Source: Novosphingobium sp. Chol11
GTDB lineage: Bacteria; Pseudomonadota; Alphaproteobacteria; Sphingomonadales; Sphingomonadaceae
Assembly: GCA_945906105.1 (NCBI GenBank)
Contig: CAMDQO010000010.1
Span: forward strand, 1 to 64,000
DNA length: 64,000 nt
Reading direction: 5' to 3'
Part shown: piece by piece, positions 8,385 to 15,898 of the stretch
How positions within the stretch are numbered: the stretch's first letter is position 1
How the letters are laid out: every line of letters starts with the position of its first letter
Made by a program: the position numbers and the translations under genes
Notes under the pieces: generated by a model
The model's input: only the letters and a program-made list of their open reading frames with translations
The model's database searches: none
What the model was told of the DNA's origin: nothing

Positions 8385-9461
8385 ATGGTGCAGTTCAAAC
8401 CCTTGCGCGTAATCATTCTCGGCAGCGCGGCGCTGGTGACAGCCGTTCCGATGGCGTTACTCGCGGCACCCAATGAGGTCGGAATTGCCTCGGCGGTGGT
8501 CAATGATGTCAAGCTGCGCAACAGCGCCGCCGCACAGCAGCACCCAGTCAAGGTACGCGAACACCTTGCGCTCGCCGATCAGATCAGCACCGGGATGCGC
8601 AGCCAACTTCAGGTCCTCCTGCTCGACAAGTCCGTGTTCACTGTCGGCGCCAACGCGCGGCTGACCATCGATCGCTTTGTCTATGATTCTAGGGGCAGTT
8701 CTGTGTCCGCCTCTGTCGCCAAGGGCGCATTCCGCTTCATGTCAGGCGGCGGTGGCCACAAGAGCAGCGGCTCCTCGATCAAGACCCCGGTTTCGACGAT
8801 AGGCATTCGCGGCACAATTATCGACGGCGTGATCGGCCCCGAGGCGGTTGCTATTGCCCGTGGTGAAGGCAAGGTCCCCAGCAGCATGGTGGTCGATCCA
8901 GAGACCGCGACGCTTGTCGTGCTGCGCGGTCCGGGCACGAAGACCGCAGGAAACGTTACTGTCGGCGCGATCTCGGTCACAGCCGGGGGCAAGACGGTGA
9001 ACCTCGACAAGCCGATGCTCGCGGTGTTTGTCCCGGCTCCGGGAGCCGAGCCGATCGGCCCGTTCACGATCTCGCTGCCCGGACTTACCCGGCTCACCGG
9101 GCTTATCTTGCCGCATAGCGCAGCCATACTCCCGGGCAACAGTGTCGCGCCTTATCCGGTTCCAGCACCGCCGCGCCGAATCCCACCCTATCGTTATCCT
9201 GGCTACGACGGCACCGACACGACTGGACCAAATCCAGGAAGATATATTCCCGGAATGCCAAACCTTCCCACGCAGCAGCCACGCCCTCCTGAACGGCCCC
9301 CGGCTGATGGACCAACACCGCAGTCTAACCATGAGCCAGCCCCTGAGCCAACTCCGCAGCCAACCCCGCAGCCACCTCCACCGTCGGATAATAATGGTCC
9401 CACACCGTCCCCATCGCCAACACCCAGCGTAACGGGCGGACCCAACAATCAGGGGCCCTGA
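8385..9461 (+). CDS. FecR-domain exported protein with Pro-rich tail
   Basis: 358 residues. After a signal peptide (about 1-27) comes a FecR-like beta domain: GIASAVVNDVKLRN, LADQISTGMRSQLQVLLLDKSVFTVG, and the characteristic KTPVSTIGIRGT near residue 133. The last about 110 residues are Pro/Thr/Gln-rich and probably disordered (repeated PTPQPTPQP). This type is not the anti-sigma FecR, since it has no N-terminal sigma-binding region. From family recall, such proteins are often encoded next to CHASE2 adenylate cyclases; here one lies about 18 kb away (27864-30119), past the cytochrome cluster. Role unknown. Confidence 0.85.
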   Translation: MVQFKPLRVIILGSAALVTAVPMALLAAPNEVGIASAVVNDVKLRNSAAAQQHPVKVREHLALADQISTGMRSQLQVLLLDKSVFTVGANARLTIDRFVYDSRGSSVSASVAKGAFRFMSGGGGHKSSGSSIKTPVSTIGIRGTIIDGVIGPEAVAIARGEGKVPSSMVVDPETATLVVLRGPGTKTAGNVTVGAISVTAGGKTVNLDKPMLAVFVPAPGAEPIGPFTISLPGLTRLTGLILPHSAAILPGNSVAPYPVPAPPRRIPPYRYPGYDGTDTTGPNPGRYIPGMPNLPTQQPRPPERPPADGPTPQSNHEPAPEPTPQPTPQPPPPSDNNGPTPSPSPTPSVTGGPNNQGP

Positions 9462-9526
9462 CCGGAGGTAACCGCACTCCGACGGCAAATCCTGTGCATG
9501 CGTGGTGCCTATACATTTGAGATTAC

Positions 9527-9554
9527 TGGCCATAGTCTACTGACCATAGTCTGC
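9527..9554 (+). repeat. Two tandem 14-bp direct repeats upstream of gdhA
   Basis: Two adjacent 14-bp copies (9527-9540 and 9541-9554) share CCATAGTCT and differ at two positions. They lie 63 nt before the gdhA ATG, a sensible place for a regulator to bind. No -35/-10 pair is obvious. Could be chance. Confidence 0.35.
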
Positions 9555-9616
9555 ATCTCGACGATGGTCGGAAAGCCAGAAGCCGTCGCGAACCGCAATG
9601 CCTCGGGAGAAGTGAC

Positions 9617-10972
9617 ATGGCGATTATCGATCACGTCGATTTCAACGGCTTCATGGAAGGGGTAAAGCGGCGCAACCCCTATCAACCTGAATTTGTGCAG
9701 GCAGTTCATGAGGTTGCTGAGGATATCTTCGACTTTATCGAGGACAAGGAACAATATCACGAGCAGCAGATACTGCGCCGGATGGCCGAACCGGACCGGG
9801 TCATCTCGTTCCGCGTCTGCTGGGAGGATGACAATGGCAATATCCGCGTCCAACGCGGCTGGCGGGTGCAGAACAACAATGCCATCGGCCCTTACAAGGG
9901 CGGCATCCGGTTCCATCCCGCCGTCACCGAAAGCGTGCTTAAATTCCTCGCCTTTGAACAGACCTTCAAGAATGCCCTGACCGGTCTGCCGATGGGCGGC
10001 GGCAAGGGTGGCTCCAACTTCAACCCCAAGGGCAAAAGCGTGCGTGAGATCATGCGCTTCTGCCAGAGCTTCATGACCGAACTCTACCGGCACATTGGCG
10101 CTGACACCGACATTCCGGCGGGCGATATCGGCGTGGGCGGGCGCGAGATCGGATTCATGTTTGGCCAGTACAAGCGGATCACCGGCCAGTTCACCGGCGT
10201 CCTCACCGGCAAGGGACTTGAATATGGCGGTTCACTGATCCGGACCGAGGCGACCGGCTATGGCGCGGTGTACTTCCTCTCCGAAATGCTCGCCACCAAG
10301 GGAGAGGATCTGCACGGCAAGACGGCGGTGATCTCCGGCTCGGGCAATGTCGCGACCCATGCCGCCGAAAAGTTCGTCCAGCTGGGCGGCAAGGTGCTGA
10401 CCTTGTCCGATTCGGGCGGTTTCATCCACGATCCTGCGGGGATCACCCAAGACAAGATCGACTGGGTAAAGGCACATAAGACCCACCGCCGCGGCAGGAT
10501 CGAGGAATATTGCGAGGCCTTCAAGGGCGCTGAGTTCCATCCCGGGAAAACCCCCTGGCATGTGCCCTGCGATATCGCCCTGCCCTGCGCGACGCAGAAC
10601 GAGTTGCTGGGCGATGATGCGCGCGCGCTGGTCGCAAACGGTTGCAGTGCGGTTTCGGAAGGGGCCAATATGCCGACCGATCTTGAGGGCGTGCATGTCA
10701 TTAAGGCGGCGAAAATTCTCTACGCGCCGGGCAAGGCCGCCAATGCCGGCGGCGTGGCCGTATCGGGTCTGGAAATGAGCCAGAATTCCGGGCGCCGCGC
10801 GTGGAAGGAGGATGAGCTCCAGCAAATGCTCAAGGACATCATGTCCGGCATCCATGCGCGCTGTATGGAATACGGTCAGCGCGAGGCCAGCTATTGCGAC
10901 TATGTCAAAGGCGCAAACATCGCCGGTTTCAAGAAGGTGGCCGATGCCATGCTCGCTTTCGGTGTGGTTTGA
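9617..10972 (+). CDS. gdhA: NADP-specific glutamate dehydrogenase
   Basis: Catalyses reductive amination of 2-oxoglutarate to glutamate with NADPH, assimilating ammonium. The 451-residue length fits the hexameric bacterial class. Visible motifs: substrate-binding GPYKGGIRFHP, catalytic LPMGGGKGGSNF (active lysine), GADTDIPAGDIGVGGREIGFMFG, dinucleotide fold VISGSGNVATHAAE, and ANAGGVAVSGLEMSQNS near the C-terminus. A GGGAG ribosome site lies 7 nt before the ATG. It stands alone between the FecR gene and the small membrane protein that follows. Confidence 0.96.
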   Translation: MAIIDHVDFNGFMEGVKRRNPYQPEFVQAVHEVAEDIFDFIEDKEQYHEQQILRRMAEPDRVISFRVCWEDDNGNIRVQRGWRVQNNNAIGPYKGGIRFHPAVTESVLKFLAFEQTFKNALTGLPMGGGKGGSNFNPKGKSVREIMRFCQSFMTELYRHIGADTDIPAGDIGVGGREIGFMFGQYKRITGQFTGVLTGKGLEYGGSLIRTEATGYGAVYFLSEMLATKGEDLHGKTAVISGSGNVATHAAEKFVQLGGKVLTLSDSGGFIHDPAGITQDKIDWVKAHKTHRRGRIEEYCEAFKGAEFHPGKTPWHVPCDIALPCATQNELLGDDARALVANGCSAVSEGANMPTDLEGVHVIKAAKILYAPGKAANAGGVAVSGLEMSQNSGRRAWKEDELQQMLKDIMSGIHARCMEYGQREASYCDYVKGANIAGFKKVADAMLAFGVV

Positions 10973-10986
10973 AGAAAGGGTGGCAA

Positions 10987-11550
10987 GTGCCTGTACAGGA
11001 AGAAAAATTGCAAGAGCCATTGCCAGCAGGGAGTGATGGCTATTCAATTCAGGCGATCCACCTCGTCCGCACTGCTACCCAGGCCAATCTGACGCTCAGC
11101 CAGATGGCTGACCAGAAGGCCAGCATACTCATGGGTGCGACCTTCGTGGTCTTCACTATCTCGGTCGGGCAGGCGAGCCGGGAAAATTTCCCGGTGGCGC
11201 TGATAGTTCTTGCCTTCTTCGCCTGTATTTCAGCGCTGCTGGCAGTTTCGGCAATCATCCCAAGAGTAAGCGCACCGGTGATCGAAGGCGAGCCGCTCAA
11301 TCTGCTGTTCTTCGGCTCGTTCACCAAACTCCCCGAAGACGAGTTCGCCACCCGTGTATTGCATGAGCTGAAATCGGATGAGCAGGTGTTTCGCATGATG
11401 CTGCGCGACTTGTACCAGAATGGGCAGGTGCTGGAGCGCAAGAAGTACCGGCTGCTCAGGCTGGCCTATATCGCCTTTCTCGCAGGCCTCGCGCTGACTT
11501 TGCTGGCGCTGATCATTCAATTCCGCCCGCAGATTGCCGGATGGTTCTGA
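10987..11550 (+). CDS. PycTM/DUF5706 membrane protein (Pycsar-effector-like)
   Basis: 187 residues from a GTG start with an AGAAAGGG Shine-Dalgarno about 10 nt upstream. The N-terminal segment has the family hallmark LSQMADQKASILMGATFV leading into the first transmembrane helix. A second helix follows at once (ALIVLAFFACISALLAVSAII), then an amphipathic cytosolic stretch and a third helix near the C-terminus (LAYIAFLAGLALTLLALII). This is the topology of the PycTM domain, whose known members are membrane effectors of the Pycsar anti-phage system activated by cCMP or cUMP. No pyrimidine cyclase lies next to it, so defence is not shown. It might respond to another nucleotide signal or be a housekeeping relative. 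Confidence 0.65.
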   Translation: MPVQEEKLQEPLPAGSDGYSIQAIHLVRTATQANLTLSQMADQKASILMGATFVVFTISVGQASRENFPVALIVLAFFACISALLAVSAIIPRVSAPVIEGEPLNLLFFGSFTKLPEDEFATRVLHELKSDEQVFRMMLRDLYQNGQVLERKKYRLLRLAYIAFLAGLALTLLALIIQFRPQIAGWF

Positions 11551-11564
11551 AGGGGTTCTGACAG

Positions 11565-12479
11565 CTATCTGATCCCGAGGCCTTGTGCTTCCTGTTTCAA
11601 CCGAGCCGCTACGCCGGGATTGGCGGCAATCGCATCCTTGAGCGCTGCCGTCGCCTTGTCGGGCTGACCCAGTGTCATCCGGCTGCGCATCAGCATCACC
11701 CAGCCGTCGATGTTGCCCGGATTGGCGCGAAGTTTGGACTCCAGACTGGCGACCATGCCTTCGGCCATCTTCTGCTGTTCGCTTGGGCGCATCGTGGCGG
11801 CATTGCGAATATCTTCAGCCGAAGGACCGGGAATTCCTCTCGCCCCGGAAAATGCTTCTGATGAAGGCGGTCCGGGTTGCTTGATCGCGGCGATGCGCTG
11901 GGTCACCTCGATCCGATTGATCGTTCCAACCTGCGAAATCGTACGCTTGAGATCGGCTTCCCACGGCGCGCCCGTCGGAGTGTCCGCGAGAAGCGCCAGC
12001 CAGCTATCGATTGCCCCCTTGTGATCGCCATCGAGATCCTGCTTCACCGCTGCGAAATAGCGGCCGCGCGGATCTTTCGGATCAAGTTCCAGCGCCCGGC
12101 GGAAGTTGGCCAGAGCATCGGCGGGCATCGGCTCGTTCTGGCTCGCCATCACCCGCGCCTCACCCAGCGAAGACCACAGCACCGCCCGGGTCGGTTCGGC
12201 CTCTGCCGCCTTGCGATAAGCCTCGACCGCCTGATCGTAGCTGTTCTTGTCGAAATATGCCTGCCCGAGCTTCTGTAAGGTACCGCTGTCCTTGGGGTTG
12301 GTCAGCGCAAGCGCTTCCAGCTGATCAATCGAACCAGCGGGCAGGCTGGCGACGGCGACCGGCACATCCACAGTGCCACTGCGGGTTAATCCAAGCCCGA
12401 CAACCGCACCGAAAACCAGCGCCGCGAACACCAATAAAAGCGTTTCCGGGCGGAACTTTCGCTTGGGATATTGTGTCAT
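11565..12479 (-). CDS. CcmI/NrfG-like TPR membrane protein
   Basis: 304 residues from the ATG at 12479 (MTQYPKRKF). One N-terminal transmembrane helix (about 13-35) precedes two or more TPR units (LEALALTNPKDSGTLQKLGQAY, YDQAVEAYRKAAEAEPTRAVLWSSLGEAR, ALANFRRALELDPKDPRGRYFAAV) and a C-terminal CcmI-like repeat (VASLESKLRANPGNIDGWVMLMRSRMTLGQPDKATAALKDA). CcmI/CcmH-type proteins chaperone apocytochrome c for heme attachment. The position just upstream of, and divergent from, a large multiheme cytochrome cluster supports this. A start 18 nt earlier (12497) is possible. Confidence 0.75.
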   Translation of the reverse strand: MTQYPKRKFRPETLLLVFAALVFGAVVGLGLTRSGTVDVPVAVASLPAGSIDQLEALALTNPKDSGTLQKLGQAYFDKNSYDQAVEAYRKAAEAEPTRAVLWSSLGEARVMASQNEPMPADALANFRRALELDPKDPRGRYFAAVKQDLDGDHKGAIDSWLALLADTPTGAPWEADLKRTISQVGTINRIEVTQRIAAIKQPGPPSSEAFSGARGIPGPSAEDIRNAATMRPSEQQKMAEGMVASLESKLRANPGNIDGWVMLMRSRMTLGQPDKATAALKDAIAANPGVAARLKQEAQGLGIR

Positions 12480-12572
12480 CGCGTGATCCGGGTCCATAAC
12501 CAGCGCAACCAATAGGGCGAAGCGCGAAGCTGTCACCAAAATTGCGCTGCAAACAACGAGAAAAGGGGTTTC

Positions 12573-15017
12573 ATGGCGGATCGCGTGCGTCTGGCGATCG
12601 TCGGTTCGGGGCCAGCGGGCCTCAGCGCGGCCAGCCATGCTGCGGCGCTGGGGCTGAGCCACGTGCTGCTCGAAAAGACCGGCCACCTCAGCGACACGAT
12701 CTTCAAATACCAGAAGGGCAAGCATGTGATGGCAACGCCATCAGCGCTGGTGCTGCGCGCCGATCTGGAATTCGATGCGGGCAAGCGCGAAGCCATTCTG
12801 GGCATCTGGGATCGTCAGGCCGCTGAAGCCGGGGTGAACGTCCGGTTCAACAGCGATGTGACCCAGATTGCCGGTGAACAGGGCGATTTCACCCTGACTC
12901 TGAAGGACGGCACTGTGATCAGCGCTGAGGCGGTGATTCTGGCCATCGGCACTCAGGGAAACCCTAACCTGCTGCGCTGCGCCGGGTTTGATATGCCGCA
13001 TGTCCAGTATCAGCTCGACGATCCCGGTGAATATGTTGACGAGCACATCACTGTCATCGGCTCGGGCGATGCCGGGATCGAGAACGCACTTGGGCTTGCC
13101 GCAGATCTGGCGCAGGGCAATATGGTCACCATCCTCAACCGCAGTTCTGAATTTGCCCGCGCCAAGCCTGCCAACGTCAAACTGCTTAATGAGGCAGCGG
13201 CGAGCGGGCGGCTGACAATCCGCAACGAATCCACCCCCGCAGAAGTCCGCAAGGGCGAGCTGGTGATTGATGCCCGCGATGGGCAGGAAACCATCCGCTG
13301 CGACCGGATAATCGCGCGCATGGGTTCAAACCCGCCGCGAAAATTCGTTGAGGCTTGCGGGGTCAGCTTCACCAGCCCGGAAAATGAGGCCTTCCCGGCG
13401 CTCTCGCCGATGTTCGAGACGAGCCGCCCCGGCATCCATGTAATTGGCGCTCTGGCGGGCTATCCACTGATCAAGCACTGCATCAACCAGGGCTATGACG
13501 TCGTCGAATATCTCAATGGCAACACGGCACTGAAGCCAGCCGACGAGCCGATCCTTGCCGCGATGTTTGCCCCCCTGCCCGGCAATCGCGAAGTCGATGA
13601 GTGGCTTGCCCGGTTCGGCGCGCAGATCGATATTTTCCGCGAGCTGTCAGCGCTGCAACTGCGCGAGCTGATGCTCGACAGTAAGGTGCGCAGCTTCGCA
13701 GCGGACGAGGTGATCTTCCGTCAGGGCGAACCCGGCTCGTCCCTTTTCGCGATTGCCGATGGATCGGTGCTGGTCGAGATCGACTGGCAAGATCCGGCCA
13801 AGACCGTGGCAATCGGGCAAGGCTCGATCTTCGGTGAGGTTGGCCTGATCTCCGGGCGGCCGCGCGGATCTACTATCCGCGCCGCAGAACCGACAATCGT
13901 GGTGGAACTGACCCGCGCCGCCGCGCTCAAGCTGATCGCCACCGCACCCGCCGCCGCGCGGGCAATTACCCGCATTTCAATCGAGCGACAGCTGCTCCAG
14001 ATTTTCGGCTCCGGCCTCTCCCGCGAGGACATTGCCGAGCTGGTCGAGGGCGCCGAGGTGCAGCAAATGCGCGCCGGCGAGATCGTGCTGGCAGAGGGCG
14101 ACGAAGGCAAGGACATCTATATCGTCCGGCGCGGCTCGATGATCGTCGAAAAGGCCATAGCCGGACGGCAGGTGTTTCTGTCCTATGTTCCGGCAGGCTC
14201 CTATGTTGGCGAAATGGCGCTGATCGATGATGCTCCCCGCTCAGCCACGGTCAAGGCCGCCATCAAGTCCGAAGTAATCCGCTTGCCCGGTGATGCCTTT
14301 GCCCGTCTGCTCGCGCGCAATCCCCGGCTGCTCGACAAGGCCGAGGCCGACATGGCATCGCGGCGCGTGGTCAACGCCTTTATCGAAAGCCGCAAGGACG
14401 GTTTTGCAGGCGCGATCGATATGTATTCGGAAACCGCGCAATTTCTCGTCGATAACGGCATCGGCGAAGCCACCGACGTGCTGCTGATCGACGAAACGCT
14501 GTGCATCGGTTGCGACAATTGCGAGAAAGCCTGCGCCGATAGTCACGACGGCTTGACCCGGCTCGATCGTGAGGCCGGGCGGACCTATGCCCACCTGCAC
14601 GTTCCCACCAGCTGCCGTCACTGCGAGCATCCGCACTGCATGGCCGATTGCCCGCCCAACGCGATCCACCGGGGGCCGGATGGTGAGGTATTCATCGATG
14701 AGACCTGCATCGGCTGCGGCAATTGTGAGCGCAACTGCCCTTATGACGTGATCCGCATGGACAGCGTGCCGCCGCCCAAGCCATCGTTGCTCAGCTGGAT
14801 GTTCTTTGGCCGCGGCCCCGGACCGGGCGAGGCATCGAAGGACTGGCGCAAAAAACACGCTGCCGGCACCGACGAGGCCAAGAAGGCGATCAAATGCGAC
14901 ATGTGCGCCGGGATTGACGGCGGCCCGGCCTGCGTCCGAGCTTGCCCGACCGGTGCGGCGATCCGGGTTTCACCTGAGGGGTTCCTCTCCGCTGCGCGGC
15001 TGGCGGAAGCCGACTGA
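12573..15017 (+). CDS. FAD-dependent reductase fused to two cNMP-binding domains and a four-cluster ferredoxin
   Basis: An 814-residue soluble fusion. (1) Residues about 5-335: a two-dinucleotide-fold flavoprotein like thioredoxin reductase/YpdA, with GSGPAG at 11-16 and a second GSGDAG near 161-166. I see no CxxC redox pair in this part. (2) Two cNMP-binding domains, about 360-460 and 485-585. The second phosphate-binding cassette (GEMALIDDAPRSATV) is canonical with its Arg; the first (GEVGLISGRPRGSTI) is degenerate. (3) From about 640, four four-Cys sets (CIGCDNCEKAC, CRHCEHPHCMADC, CIGCGNCERNC, CDMCAGIDGGPACVRAC), as in DmsB/NrfC-type proteins. The likely role is to pass electrons from NAD(P)H through FAD to the [4Fe-4S] clusters and on to the membrane protein encoded by the next gene (stop and start share one base). 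Binding of a cyclic nucleotide probably gates it. Confidence 0.88.
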   Translation: MADRVRLAIVGSGPAGLSAASHAAALGLSHVLLEKTGHLSDTIFKYQKGKHVMATPSALVLRADLEFDAGKREAILGIWDRQAAEAGVNVRFNSDVTQIAGEQGDFTLTLKDGTVISAEAVILAIGTQGNPNLLRCAGFDMPHVQYQLDDPGEYVDEHITVIGSGDAGIENALGLAADLAQGNMVTILNRSSEFARAKPANVKLLNEAAASGRLTIRNESTPAEVRKGELVIDARDGQETIRCDRIIARMGSNPPRKFVEACGVSFTSPENEAFPALSPMFETSRPGIHVIGALAGYPLIKHCINQGYDVVEYLNGNTALKPADEPILAAMFAPLPGNREVDEWLARFGAQIDIFRELSALQLRELMLDSKVRSFAADEVIFRQGEPGSSLFAIADGSVLVEIDWQDPAKTVAIGQGSIFGEVGLISGRPRGSTIRAAEPTIVVELTRAAALKLIATAPAAARAITRISIERQLLQIFGSGLSREDIAELVEGAEVQQMRAGEIVLAEGDEGKDIYIVRRGSMIVEKAIAGRQVFLSYVPAGSYVGEMALIDDAPRSATVKAAIKSEVIRLPGDAFARLLARNPRLLDKAEADMASRRVVNAFIESRKDGFAGAIDMYSETAQFLVDNGIGEATDVLLIDETLCIGCDNCEKACADSHDGLTRLDREAGRTYAHLHVPTSCRHCEHPHCMADCPPNAIHRGPDGEVFIDETCIGCGNCERNCPYDVIRMDSVPPPKPSLLSWMFFGRGPGPGEASKDWRKKHAAGTDEAKKAIKCDMCAGIDGGPACVRACPTGAAIRVSPEGFLSAARLAEAD

Positions 15018-15889
15018 TGGCATCGCGCAGCAATCGCCCGCGTCGAACGGAGATCAGCCACGAAGGCTTCATGCGCCATGCCAATTATCGCTGGCTCAAA
15101 CTGGCGCTGCTGGGCGGCCTTGCGGCGATTGTCATTTATGTTCTGGGTGATTTCAAACCACATGCCTCGGGCAGCAGCTGGTACGGCTATACCACTGGCA
15201 CCGCGGGCGCGCTGCTGATCCTGTGGCTGACGCTGCTGGGCATACGCAAACGGGCAATGACACCGGGGGCGTGGTCGCTCAAGGGCTGGACCTCGGCCCA
15301 TGTCTATCTGGGGCTGGCCCTGACAATCATCGCTACGCTGCACACCGGCTTTCGCTTTGGCTGGAACGTTCACACTCTGGCCTATGCGCTGATGATGCTG
15401 GTGATCGCCTCGGGCCTGTTCGGGGTCATCGCCTATACCACGCTGCCCGCTGCGCTGAGCAACAACCGTGAGGAAATGACCGAGACGCAGATGGTCGAGG
15501 CGATCCGCGCGATTGACCGCCAGCTTGAAACGGTGGCCCAGTTGCTGGGCCGCACATGGGCAGATCTAGTGCGCGCCGCGCTCAGCGATCAAGGCTTCGG
15601 CGGGGGTATCCGCAACCGCCTGTCTGGCCGCTATCCACGCTGCGCCACCCGCCGTGCCATCGAAAGTCTGGCGGGTGGCGCAGCGAGGATAGCGGCCGGA
15701 GACGATGATCCTGACTTGCGCAAGATCGAGAGTCTGCTGGTCCGACGCGAGGCCCAGCTCGCGAGGCTGCGACGCCACCTGCGTCTGCGGGCCTTGCTGG
15801 AAGTGTGGCTCTATGTGCATATTCCGGCGACGATTGCCCTGCTCGCCGCGCTGACCGCGCATATCCTCAGCGGTTTTTACTACTGGTAG
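15017..15889 (+). CDS. Diheme-cytochrome-b-like membrane protein
   Basis: 290 residues, about five transmembrane helices. Histidines fall in spaced pairs: H95 and H109 in the third helix and H268 and H282 in the last, both 14 residues apart, plus H119. Such pairing is how two b hemes are stacked across a membrane in diheme cytochromes, so it probably carries electrons from the upstream Fe-S flavoprotein to the downstream heme protein. A hydrophilic loop of about 110 residues separates helices 4 and 5. It shows no recognisable NrfD or NarI signature. Heme content is inference from histidine placement. Confidence 0.7.
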   Translation: MASRSNRPRRTEISHEGFMRHANYRWLKLALLGGLAAIVIYVLGDFKPHASGSSWYGYTTGTAGALLILWLTLLGIRKRAMTPGAWSLKGWTSAHVYLGLALTIIATLHTGFRFGWNVHTLAYALMMLVIASGLFGVIAYTTLPAALSNNREEMTETQMVEAIRAIDRQLETVAQLLGRTWADLVRAALSDQGFGGGIRNRLSGRYPRCATRRAIESLAGGAARIAAGDDDPDLRKIESLLVRREAQLARLRRHLRLRALLEVWLYVHIPATIALLAALTAHILSGFYYW

Positions 15890-15898
15890 GCGCGGGGC

